From positions 1-58,577 of the forward strand of contig JAPSLC010000034.1 of assembly GCA_031181345.1 (NCBI GenBank): DNA of 58,577 nt. Reading direction: 5' to 3'. Positions 47,548-54,616 of this stretch are shown in pieces. This stretch comes from Cupriavidus sp. GTDB lineage: Bacteria > Pseudomonadota > Gammaproteobacteria > Burkholderiales > Burkholderiaceae. The notes under the pieces are model-generated. The model had not been told where the DNA came from and did no database searches. It was given only the letters and a program-made list of their open reading frames with translations. Numbering within the stretch: the stretch's first letter is position 1; every line of letters begins with the position of its first letter. The translations under genes were made by a program, and so were the position numbers.

Positions 47548-48534
47548 ATGATTCCTGCTCCCATTCCGGCCGACGACCGGCGGCGCCTCGACGCGCTGTA
47601 CTCGCTCAACATCCTGGATACCGCCGCCGAAGAACGCTTCGATCGGCTGACGCGCCTGGCCAGGCGGCTGTTCGACGTACCGATCGCGCTGGTCAGCCTG
47701 GTGGACGCCAAGCGGCAATGGTTCAAGTCGTCGTTTGGCCTGGCCGTGCGCGAGACGCCGCGCGAGCAGTCGTTCTGCGGCCACGCGATCCTGCGCGACG
47801 ATCTGCTGATCGTGCCCGATGCGCTGCAGGACCAGCGCTTCCACGACAATCCGCTGGTCACCGGCGCGCCGGGCGTGCGCTTCTATGCCGGCTGCCCGCT
47901 CGCGGTGCGCGGTGGCGCCAAGGTCGGCACGCTGTGCCTGATCGACACCGCCCCCCGCGAGTTCAATAGCGACGACCAGGCCCTGCTGCACGATCTGGGT
48001 CGCCTGGCCGAGCAGGAGCTGGAGTCGGCGCAGCTTGCCTCGATGGACGACCTGACCATGCTGTCGAACCGGCGCGGCTTCTCGGCGCTGGCGCAGCACG
48101 CGCTGGCGGTCTGCCAGCGCCAGGGGATGGCGGCCACCCTGCTGTTCTTCGACATGGACGGCTTCAAGGCCATCAACGACCGCTTCGGCCACGCCGAGGG
48201 CGATCTGGCGCTGTCGGCCTTTGCCGACCAGTTGCGCCAGGCCTTCCGCGAGTCCGACCTGGTCGGACGGCTGGGCGGCGACGAGTTCGTCGTGCTGCTG
48301 GTCGACGCCTCGCCCGGCCAATGCGACGAGATGCTGGCCCGCTTGCACCAACGCGTGGACGCGTACAACGCGCAGAGCCAGCGCGGCTACGGGCTCGATT
48401 TCAGCGCCGGCGCGGTCGCCTTCGATCCGGCCCGGCATGCCGGCATCGCCGACTTGCTGGCGCAGGCCGATCAGGCGATGTATGCCAACAAGCAGGCTCG
48501 CAGGCAAGGCGCCATGCCCGCCGCTCGCAGGTAA
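47548..48534 (+). CDS. GAF-GGDEF diguanylate cyclase, soluble
   Basis: A 328-residue cytoplasmic protein. Residues 15-160 are a GAF domain of the type often paired with GGDEF (ALYSLNILDTAAEERFDRLTRLARRLFDVPIALVSLVDAKRQWFKSSFGL, REQSFCGHAILRDDLLIVPDA, VRFYAGCPLAVRGGAKVGTLCLID). Residues 165-325 are GGDEF, with LLFFDMDGFKAINDRFGHAEGD, intact RLGGDEF and an RESD I-site five residues before. It should produce c-di-GMP, controlled by an unknown ligand of GAF. It is the third c-di-GMP gene in 8 kb. The glycine riboswitch of dadA begins about 125 bases after its stop. Confidence 0.93.
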   Translation: MIPAPIPADDRRRLDALYSLNILDTAAEERFDRLTRLARRLFDVPIALVSLVDAKRQWFKSSFGLAVRETPREQSFCGHAILRDDLLIVPDALQDQRFHDNPLVTGAPGVRFYAGCPLAVRGGAKVGTLCLIDTAPREFNSDDQALLHDLGRLAEQELESAQLASMDDLTMLSNRRGFSALAQHALAVCQRQGMAATLLFFDMDGFKAINDRFGHAEGDLALSAFADQLRQAFRESDLVGRLGGDEFVVLLVDASPGQCDEMLARLHQRVDAYNAQSQRGYGLDFSAGAVAFDPARHAGIADLLAQADQAMYANKQARRQGAMPAARR

Positions 48535-48659
48535 CTCGCGTTGCAGCCGGCGCCGTGCCGTGCTACTGTCCGCCCATCCAGGAGAACGCGAGCCTGCGGC
48601 GCGACAGCGCGGCGGCAGCGCTGCCGAAGGCGTACCCCCGAAACGCTCAGGTACCGGAG

Positions 48660-48775
48660 ACTGGAGACGACAACGAACTGGAGAGCGCCGCCATCATGAT
48701 TTGAGATGACGGCCGCCGAAGGGGCAAACCGGGTCCGGGGCGGACGCGGTGAATCTCTCAGGCAAAAGGACAGTG
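48660..48775 (+). promoter_or_regulatory. Glycine riboswitch, single aptamer
   Basis: The conserved parts of the glycine aptamer are seen in order: ACTGGAGAGCGCC (48677-48689), GCCGCCGAAGGGGCAAAC (about 48713-48730) and GGTGAATCTCTCAGGC (about 48748-48763) followed by AAAAGGACAG. There is only one aptamer, whereas many glycine riboswitches have two in tandem. A terminator follows directly and then the DadA-type gene. The expected effect is to switch on the gene when glycine is abundant. Confidence 0.92.
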
Positions 48776-48822
48776 GGGGCAGCCGGGTTGGCATCGACGA
48801 TGCCGGCCGGCTGCCCCTTTTT
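48776..48822 (+). terminator. Terminator of the glycine riboswitch (expression platform)
   Basis: GGGGCAGCCGG (48776-48786) pairs with CCGGCTGCCCC (48807-48817), followed by TTTTT. It lies between the aptamer and the ribosome site of dadA (GGAG at about 48830), so it is probably the part that glycine binding disrupts. Confidence 0.88.
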
Positions 48823-48839
48823 GCATCCTGGAGCCTGAA

Positions 48840-50201
48840 ATGAAAGTCATCGTGATGGGGGCCGGCGTCATCGGCGTGGCTTCGGCGTGGTATCTGTCCA
48901 AGGCCGGCCACGAGGTCGTGGTGCTCGAGCGCAATGCCGGCGCGGCACGCGAAACCAGCTTCGGCAACGGCGGCCAGATCTCGGTCAGCCATGCGGAACC
49001 CTGGGCCAATCCGTCGGCGCCGCTCAAACTCCTGAGCTGGCTGGGACGCGAGGACGCGCCACTGCTGTTCCGCCTGCGCGCCGACCCGGCGCAATGGTCG
49101 TGGGGCCTGAAATTCCTGCGCGAGTGCCCGGCCCGGCGTTCGACCCGCAACATGATCCAGCTGCTCAACCTCGGCACCTACAGCCGCGCCAGCCTGCAGG
49201 CGCTGCGCGCCGAGACCGGCATCGAATACGATCATCTGACCCGCGGCATCCTGCATTTCTATACCAGCCAGAAGGAATTCGACGCGGCCATCGAGCCGGC
49301 GCGCATCATGCGCGAGCTCGGCTGCGAGCGCCGCGTGATCGGTCCCGACGAAGTCGTGAAGCTCGAACCCGCGCTGGCGTCGATCGCGCCGCGGCTGGCG
49401 GGCGCCACCTACACCAGCGAGGACGAGTCCGGCGACGTGCACCGCTTCACCACCGGCCTGGCCGCGCTGTGCGAGGCACGCGGCGTGCAGTTCCGCTATG
49501 GCGTGCGCGTGCAGCGTCTGCTGGCCGAAGGCGGCCGCATGCGCGGCGTCGAGATCGCCGACGAGACCGGCGCCTATACCGTCGAGCAGGCCGACGCCTA
49601 TGTGCTCGCGCTCGGCAGCTTCAGCCCGATGCTGGCGCGGCCGCTCGGCGTCAAGCTCGACATCTATCCGGCCAAGGGCTATTCGGCCACGCTGCCGGTG
49701 CTCGATCCCGAGCGCGCGCCGAGCGTCAGCCTGACCGACGACGAGTACAAGCTGGTGTTCTCGCGTCTGGGCGATCGGCTGCGCATTGCCGGCACCGCCG
49801 AACTCAACGGCTATTCGATGGAGTTGAACCCGGTGCGCTGCGAGGCCATCGTGCGGCGCACGCTGGAGATCTTCCCCGGTGTCAGCCGCCCCGAACTGGC
49901 GCGCTACTGGACCGGCCTGCGTCCGGCGACGCCAGGCAACGTGCCGTATATCGGCGCGAGCGCGGTACAAGGGCTGTATCTGAACACCGGCCATGGCACG
50001 CTCGGCTGGACCCACGGCTGCGGCTCCGGACGGGCGATCGCGGAACTGATCAGCGGCCGCGTGCCGGAAGTGGACTTCGGCTTCTGCGGTCCGCTGCCCG
50101 AGGCGCCGCGGATGGCGCGACCGCTTGCGCCCATCGGTACGCCCGCCGGTGCGCCGGTGGTTGCCGCGCATCCCGCCGCATCGGAGCCGGCCGAGGTTTG
50201 A
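48840..50201 (+). CDS. dadA: D-amino-acid dehydrogenase / glycine-oxidase-like FAD protein
   Basis: A 453-residue FAD-dependent amine oxidoreductase of the DadA family. The dinucleotide site is MKVIVMGAGVIGVASAWYLSKAGHEVVVLER, followed by ETSFGNGGQISVSHAEPWANP, a DadA hallmark. The C-terminal end has YWTGLRPATPGNVPYIG and GLYLNTGHGTLGWTHGCGSGRAIAELI, closing the FAD site. Length is about 20 longer than E. coli DadA because of a Pro/Ala tail. DadA deaminates D-amino acids (D-Ala best) and passes electrons to the respiratory chain. Control by a glycine riboswitch suggests that glycine is a substrate or a signal of the pathway here. GGAG is 6 bases before ATG. A terminator follows. Confidence 0.92.
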   Translation: MKVIVMGAGVIGVASAWYLSKAGHEVVVLERNAGAARETSFGNGGQISVSHAEPWANPSAPLKLLSWLGREDAPLLFRLRADPAQWSWGLKFLRECPARRSTRNMIQLLNLGTYSRASLQALRAETGIEYDHLTRGILHFYTSQKEFDAAIEPARIMRELGCERRVIGPDEVVKLEPALASIAPRLAGATYTSEDESGDVHRFTTGLAALCEARGVQFRYGVRVQRLLAEGGRMRGVEIADETGAYTVEQADAYVLALGSFSPMLARPLGVKLDIYPAKGYSATLPVLDPERAPSVSLTDDEYKLVFSRLGDRLRIAGTAELNGYSMELNPVRCEAIVRRTLEIFPGVSRPELARYWTGLRPATPGNVPYIGASAVQGLYLNTGHGTLGWTHGCGSGRAIAELISGRVPEVDFGFCGPLPEAPRMARPLAPIGTPAGAPVVAAHPAASEPAEV

Positions 50202-50241
50202 TACCCGTGTGATACAGGGCTGAAACAGGCCCGAAGGACCG

Positions 50242-50285
50242 ACACCGGCGCGCCATGGCATCGACATGCGCGCCGGTGTTTGTTT
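50242..50285 (+). terminator. Intrinsic terminator of dadA
   Basis: ACACCGGCGCG (50242-50252) pairs exactly with CGCGCCGGTGT (50269-50279), followed by TTTGTTT. It is 40 bases after the dadA stop. Confidence 0.85.
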
Positions 50286-50318
50286 CCCCGTTGCCAGGAC
50301 ACGCCTGCCGGCGAAAGC

Positions 50319-50523
50319 GTACCCGTTTCTGCGTGCGGCTTCTGCGGACCGTACCCGTTTCTGCGTACGCGCTTACGGGCAGTCGATGGATCGTGCGCTT
50401 GCGATGAATCGTGCGGGAAAACCGCCCTGGCCGCATGCGATGTGTGCCGGCACCGTACCCGTTTCTGCGTCGCGCGATGTCGATGGATTCAGATACCCCG
50501 CGCCGAGCGTACCCATTTCTGCG
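50319..50523 (+). repeat. Cluster of four dispersed 15-base repeats
   Basis: GTACCCGTTTCTGCG is found at 50320-50334, 50351-50365 and 50455-50469, and as GTACCCATTTCTGCG at 50509-50523, all in the same direction, in the 381-base gap between dadA and the SDR gene. Spacings are 31, 104 and 54 bases, so they are not a regular array. The flanks often extend the match to CGTACCCGTTTCTGCGT. No gene was found in this gap. Confidence 0.92.
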
Positions 50524-50582
50524 TGCGTGGTTTCAACCGAAACCAGCGCGATCGATGCCTCGTCATCGCGCCATCGCCCGGC

Positions 50583-51377
50583 TCAGGCGACGGTGTCCAC
50601 CACGCCGCCGTCGACACGCAACGCGGCGCCGGTGGTCGCCGATGCCTGCGGCGAACAAACGTAGACCACCATGTTGGCGACCTCCTCCACCGTCGCCGCG
50701 CGCTGGATGATCGAACTCGGCCGATGCGCCTTGACGAACTCGGCGGCCGCTTCCTCGATCGACAGCCCCGCCTTGTCGGCGTCCTCGCGCAGCATCTCGC
50801 GCAAGCCGTCGGACAGCGTCGGTCCCGGCAATACCGCGTTGACGGTAACGCCGGTACCGCCGAGCCGTTTGGCGAGGCCGCGCGACACCGCCAGCTGGGC
50901 GGTCTTCGAGAAGCCGTAGTGGATCATGTCCTCCGGCGTGTTCAGCGCCGACTCCGACGAGATGAACACCACGCGACCCCAGCCGCTTTCCGCCATGGCC
51001 GCCGTATACGCCCGCGCCAGCCGCACCCCCGACATCACGTTGACGTCGAAGATGCGGGTCCAGTCCTCGTCGCTCAGTTCGTAGAAGTCGCGCGGACCGT
51101 AGATGCCGGCGTTGTTGACCAGGATGTCCACCGCCGGCTCCGCGGCCACGATGGCATCGCAGCCCTGCGCGCTGCCGACATCGGCCGCGACGCCGCGCAC
51201 CGAGGCGCCCGGCACCGCGCGCACCACGTCGGCGATGGCGCCTTCGACGGTGTCCTGCTTGCGGCCATTGACGATGACCGTCGCGCCGCTGCGCGCCAGG
51301 CCGATGGCGATGGCCAGGCCGATGCCCGCAGTCGAGGCGGTGACCAGGGCGGACTTGCCGGTGAGATCGATCTGCAT
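50583..51377 (-). CDS. Short-chain dehydrogenase/reductase
   Basis: A 264-residue classical SDR. The cofactor loop is ALVTASTAGIGLAIAIG, with a basic residue in VNGRKQ that suggests NADP(H). NNAG is present as ILVNNAGIYGP; the catalytic Ser is in VVFISSESA and the Tyr/Lys pair in HYGFSK. The substrate loop is PGPTLSDGLREMLREDADKAGLSIEEAAAEFVKAHRPSSIIQRAATVEEVANMVVYVCSPQASATTGAALRVDGG, a typical C-terminus. It reduces or oxidises an unknown carbonyl/alcohol substrate in the cytoplasm. It is a single gene, transcribed leftward, followed by the repeat cluster. The brnA stop is 19 bases upstream of its start, so readthrough from the toxin-antitoxin operon is possible. Confidence 0.92.
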   Translation of the reverse strand: MQIDLTGKSALVTASTAGIGLAIAIGLARSGATVIVNGRKQDTVEGAIADVVRAVPGASVRGVAADVGSAQGCDAIVAAEPAVDILVNNAGIYGPRDFYELSDEDWTRIFDVNVMSGVRLARAYTAAMAESGWGRVVFISSESALNTPEDMIHYGFSKTAQLAVSRGLAKRLGGTGVTVNAVLPGPTLSDGLREMLREDADKAGLSIEEAAAEFVKAHRPSSIIQRAATVEEVANMVVYVCSPQASATTGAALRVDGGVVDTVA

Positions 51378-51396
51378 GGGTTCCTCGCTATGCGAT

Positions 51397-51945
51397 TCAA
51401 GTACCGCTCAGACATGGGTCCAGGCTCTGACCGGACGTTTTCCAAGCCCGTAGCGCTCTGCGCTTGCCCTCGGCAGCGTTGATGTCTTCGCTGACAAAGA
51501 AGTCCCGCTCCTGCATGACGCCCTCAACCTCCCGCCTGACCGTGACGCGGCGATACATGACCTTGCGTAGCGGATCATCCGTAAAGGCTTCGACCGGCCG
51601 ATAGCTGAGCAAGGCCGTCAGGGTGGAAGGGTTGTCCCGGACAGTCTGTCCGTCCAGCGGGCCGCCAATGAAGGTGATATCGAGCGTCTGCGCCAGCGCA
51701 TCGTTCATTCTTGTCTGCCAACCGTCTCCGCTGGCCTTGAACGCGTTGATGATGTCTTGCTCGTACCGCACGGTGACAAGCTTCTTCGGGGACTCCAGCG
51801 GCGGACGACCACGCCGCCCCAGCCTCGCCATCTTCCTGAAGTCCTCCGACGGAACCTCAAAGGTATCGGGATCCTCGGCAATCCCACGATTGATTGCCGC
51901 GTCTTCCTCATCTGTCGGCATGACGAGCTTGAGTTTCTTCGACAT
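51397..51945 (-). CDS. brnA: BrnA-family antitoxin with C-terminal GGPLDG-type extension
   Basis: A 182-residue protein, about twice the length of ordinary BrnA (80-100). Residues 1-88 are BrnA: MSKKLKLVMPTDEEDAAINRGIAEDPDTFEVP, RRGRPPLESPKKLVTVRYEQDIINAFKASGDGWQTRMNDAL, the ribbon-helix-helix that binds the operator. Residues 89-182 are an extra domain, DITFIGGPLDGQTVRDNPSTLTALLSYRP to DFFVSEDINAAEGKRRALRAWK, where GGPLDG recalls small phage and actinobacterial proteins of unknown role. There is no frameshift or stop in between. The start is ATG 51945, inside the end of brnT (38-base overlap). BrnA neutralises the BrnT ribonuclease and represses the operon. Confidence 0.88.
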   Translation of the reverse strand: MSKKLKLVMPTDEEDAAINRGIAEDPDTFEVPSEDFRKMARLGRRGRPPLESPKKLVTVRYEQDIINAFKASGDGWQTRMNDALAQTLDITFIGGPLDGQTVRDNPSTLTALLSYRPVEAFTDDPLRKVMYRRVTVRREVEGVMQERDFFVSEDINAAEGKRRALRAWKTSGQSLDPCLSGT

Positions 51946-52198
51946 AGCTCTTGACCTCTCTTTTGTTGGCCTTGCGCATGCTGATGATGTGCATGGCGTT
52001 GCCCCGCTGCGTAAAGACGACGCAATACAAGCGGTTTTCAATCACGCCGAAGCCGACCTCTCGCACTTCACCGTAATCCCGGCGACTGTCGACGTACGCC
52101 ATCACCTCCGGCCAATCAAGCATGCCGGCCATTGCCAGCGAAATGCCGTGTTTCGCAAGGTTTGCGACGTCCTTGCTGGAGTCGAATGTCGTCTCCAT
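51908..52198 (-). CDS. brnT: BrnT-family ribonuclease toxin
   Basis: A 96-residue toxin of the RelE-like BrnT family. Seen: FDSSKDVANLAKHGISLAMAGMLDWPEV, corresponding to the F-x-W/D-x-x-K-x-x-x-N-x-x-K-H-G-I opening, REVGFGVIENRLYCVVFTQRGNAMHIISMRKANKREVKSY, with the conserved ISMRKANKRE end. BrnT cleaves mRNA and stops growth until BrnA binds it. It comes first in the operon, the usual order for this pair. ATG 52198 has no Shine-Dalgarno sequence, and the promoter lies so close that the transcript may be almost leaderless. G+C is lower than in the neighbouring genes. Confidence 0.92.
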   Translation of the reverse strand: METTFDSSKDVANLAKHGISLAMAGMLDWPEVMAYVDSRRDYGEVREVGFGVIENRLYCVVFTQRGNAMHIISMRKANKREVKSYVEETQARHADR

Positions 52199-52203
52199 GG
52201 TTT

Positions 52204-52232
52204 ATTGTAGTTACGGTTAATTTGCGCCGCAA
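52204..52232 (-). promoter_or_regulatory. Promoter and possible BrnA operator of brnTA
   Basis: On the minus strand TTGCGG and TACAAT are exactly 17 bases apart; TACAAT ends only 5 bases before the brnT ATG. TTGCG-G-CGCAA (52222-52232) is an inverted repeat covering the -35 region and would be a suitable BrnA site. Confidence 0.6.
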
Positions 52233-52403
52233 GAACAGTCTGTAGTGACAGATAAAAGGCGTCGCGGGCGACTGGGCGGCGTGAATGGCGAAGGGGGACA
52301 CGCGACGCGAGGATTGCATCACGCAGAATGCGGCGCTGCTGTGTACTAAGCGCGCGCGCTTTCACATCGCGTCGCGATGAGACTTCAGGGTGCGAAGATG
52401 GGA

Positions 52404-52418
52404 CGCAGAAACGGGTAC
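52404..52418 (-). repeat. Dispersed 15-base repeat, reverse copy
   Basis: CGCAGAAACGGGTAC is the exact reverse complement of GTACCCGTTTCTGCG. It lies 15 bases from the stop of the sensor-kinase gene, in the gap before brnT. Confidence 0.9.
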
Positions 52419-52432
52419 GCTTTGCAGCGTTT

Positions 52433-53815
52433 CTAGCGCGACGGCACGCCCGAGGCGGCACCTGTGCCGGCTTGAGGAAACACGACCGTCACCCGCAAAC
52501 CCGGCTCGTTGTCCTCCAGCGTCAACGTGGCGCGGTGCACCTGCGCGATCTCGTCGACGATGGCCAGGCCCAGGCCGCTGCCGCCGCTTGGCGCATCGGG
52601 CAAGCGATAGAAACGGTCGAGCACGCGGGCGCGCTGCTCGGGCGGGATCCCGGGACCGTTGTCCGCGACGATCAACGCGACGCGGCCCGCATCCGCACGC
52701 TGCACGCGCACGTCGACCTTGCCGCCGGCGGGCACATAGCGCAGCGCGTTGTCGATCAGGTTGGTCAGCAGGATGCGCAAGGCGTCGGGATCGCCATGCA
52801 CGGTCGGACCAGCGGTTTCCCCATCGGCGCCCTCGGTGGCGTCCACGCCCAGGTCGATATTCCGATCCAGCGCGGCCTGCGTCATCTCGCCGACCACGGT
52901 CGCCGCCAGCTCGTGCAAGGCCACCGGCTGTTGGCCCGCGACGGCGGCGCCAGGCTCATGGCGCGCCAGCGTCAGCAGTTGCGTCACCAGGTGCGTCAGC
53001 CGCTCGAGCCCATCGCGCAGATTGCGGACCGCCTCGCGGCGGGCCGGCTCGCTGTCGGCGCGTTCGACCAGTTGCGCCTGCAGCTGCAGCGCGGTCAGCG
53101 GCGTGCGCAGCGCGTGCGCGGCATCGGCGATAAACGCGCGCTGCGTGTCGATCGCGTCGGACAGCCGCGCCAGCAGCAGGTTGAGCGCCTCGGTCAGCGG
53201 CGCGATCTCGGCCGGCATCTGCGCGACCGCCAGCGGCGACAGCGCGTTGGCATCGCGCTTGCCGACCTGGCGCGCGATCTCGCGCACCGGCCGCAGCCCG
53301 CGGCCGACCGCCAGCCAGACCATCCAGCCCAGCAGCGGCAGCAGCAACAGCAGCGGCGCCACCGTGCGAAGCGCCATCCGCGCCGCCACTTCGCGGCGCG
53401 CGCTCATTGGCTGCGCGATCTGCACCACCGCCGGCCCGAGCTGCACGCTGTAGATGCGGAACTCGCCATCGTCGGTGCGCACATTGGAGAAGCCCAGTTC
53501 GGCGCGCGGCGGCAGCGACGGCCGCGAATGCGACAGATAGAGGCTGCGGCCGGTGCCGTCCCAGATGTGGATCACCACGTCCTCGTCGGAGCGGAACAGA
53601 TTGTCGGTGCCGGGCGGCAGCGGCGGCGACAGCGACGGCATCGCCGGGCCGCTGAACTGGCTCGGCAGCGCGAGCGCGACCTGGCGCATCTGGTAGTCGA
53701 ACAGCGCGTTGGCCTCCTGCCGGGCCTGCCCGTAGATCAGCGCGGTGGCGGCGGCGATGCCGGCCAGCAGGCCGAGCGCCAGCCACCACAGCAAGGTCCG
53801 CTGGATCGATCGCAT
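52433..53815 (-). CDS. Sensor histidine kinase with 2CSK_N-type sensor region
   Basis: A 460-residue inner-membrane kinase. TM1 is LLWWLALGLLAGIAAATALIYG, then a periplasmic region of about 130 residues starting LFDYQMRQVALALPSQ, as in the TctE/QseC-like kinases (2CSK_N). TM2 is VAPLLLLLPLLGWMVWLAVGRG, then HAMP, a dimerisation box FIADAAHALRTPLTALQLQ with the phospho-accepting His, and an HATPase domain with NLIDNALRYVPAGG, VADNGPGIP and GGSGLGLAIV. Its ATG shares one base with the stop of the response-regulator gene (TGATG), so the two are coupled. Both follow glk, which suggests a sugar- or acid-sensing role like GltR/GtrS of Pseudomonas. Confidence 0.94.
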   Translation of the reverse strand: MRSIQRTLLWWLALGLLAGIAAATALIYGQARQEANALFDYQMRQVALALPSQFSGPAMPSLSPPLPPGTDNLFRSDEDVVIHIWDGTGRSLYLSHSRPSLPPRAELGFSNVRTDDGEFRIYSVQLGPAVVQIAQPMSARREVAARMALRTVAPLLLLLPLLGWMVWLAVGRGLRPVREIARQVGKRDANALSPLAVAQMPAEIAPLTEALNLLLARLSDAIDTQRAFIADAAHALRTPLTALQLQAQLVERADSEPARREAVRNLRDGLERLTHLVTQLLTLARHEPGAAVAGQQPVALHELAATVVGEMTQAALDRNIDLGVDATEGADGETAGPTVHGDPDALRILLTNLIDNALRYVPAGGKVDVRVQRADAGRVALIVADNGPGIPPEQRARVLDRFYRLPDAPSGGSGLGLAIVDEIAQVHRATLTLEDNEPGLRVTVVFPQAGTGAASGVPSR

Positions 53816-54570
53816 CAGCGCGCTCCCCCGGCGGCTTCCTCGTTGCCGCCCTCCTTGCCGCCGTGCTGCACGCCCTCGTCGAGCTTCGGACAGACATAAC
53901 CGACGCCGCGGATATTGCGGATCAAACCCTGGCCGAACTTCTTGCGCAGCGCGTGGATATAGACCTCGACCGTATTGCTGCCGACCTCGTCGTCCCAGCC
54001 GTACAGCTTCTCCTGCAGCTGCGGTACCGACCAGACCTTGCCCGGGCGGGCCACCAGCGCCGCCAGCAGCGCATATTCGCGCGCCGACAGATGGACCGGC
54101 TCGCCGGACAGCGTGACTTCGCGCGTGGCGGGATTGAGCACGATGGCGCCGTAGCGGACCAGCGGCTCGGCCCGGCCCTGCGCGCGCCGCGCCAGTGCGT
54201 GAATGCGCGCCACCAGTTCCTGCAGGTCGAAGGGCTTGACCAGATAGTCGTCGGCACCGGCGTTCAGGCCGGCGACGCGATCGGCGACCGCATCGCGCGC
54301 GGTCAGGATCAGCACCGGCGTGGCGACGCCGCGCGCCCGCATGCCGGACAACACATCGAGGCCCGAACGGCGCGGCAGGCCGAGATCGAGCAGCACCAGA
54401 TCGTGCTGCCCTTCGGCCGCGCCGCCGGCGGCGATGCCGGGCGGCTGCGTGGCGGCCGACAAGCCGGCCTCGCCGTCGCGTACCCAGTCCACCGCGAAGC
54501 CTTCCTGACGCAGCGCGAGCCGCACGGATTCGCCGATCATCGTATCGTCTTCGATCAGCAGCACGCGCAT
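53815..54570 (-). CDS. OmpR-family response regulator
   Basis: A 251-residue DNA-binding regulator. The receiver starts MRVLLIEDDTMIGESV, with the phospho-accepting Asp in DLVLLDLGLPRRSG, Thr in LILTARD and Lys in DDYLVKPF. It has an insertion of about 12 residues (TQPPGIAAGGAAEG) before the Asp strand, not usual in OmpR proteins. The winged helix is at residues 140-235 (LSAREYALLAALVARPGKVWSVPQLQEKLYGWDDEVGSNTVEVYIHALRKKFG, RNIRGVGYV). It is 46 bases after glk and overlaps the kinase gene by one base, so the operon zwf-pgl-glk-regulator-kinase is plausible. Confidence 0.94.
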   Translation of the reverse strand: MRVLLIEDDTMIGESVRLALRQEGFAVDWVRDGEAGLSAATQPPGIAAGGAAEGQHDLVLLDLGLPRRSGLDVLSGMRARGVATPVLILTARDAVADRVAGLNAGADDYLVKPFDLQELVARIHALARRAQGRAEPLVRYGAIVLNPATREVTLSGEPVHLSAREYALLAALVARPGKVWSVPQLQEKLYGWDDEVGSNTVEVYIHALRKKFGQGLIRNIRGVGYVCPKLDEGVQHGGKEGGNEEAAGGAR

Positions 54571-54616
54571 CGCTTCGCTCCGTTCGTTCGCCAGCAGCGG
54601 CGGCAGCAGCGGCGGC

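Noticed and set aside
50319..50523. Possible CRISPR or tandem-repeat array of the 15-base word
   Set aside because: Spacings of 31, 104 and 54 bases are irregular, repeats are too short, and copies occur elsewhere singly and even within a gene.
50202..50582. Short frames between dadA and the SDR gene (peptides with YPFLR or RTRFC)
   Set aside because: The peptides arise from translating the 15-base repeat in different frames; there is no ribosome site or family.
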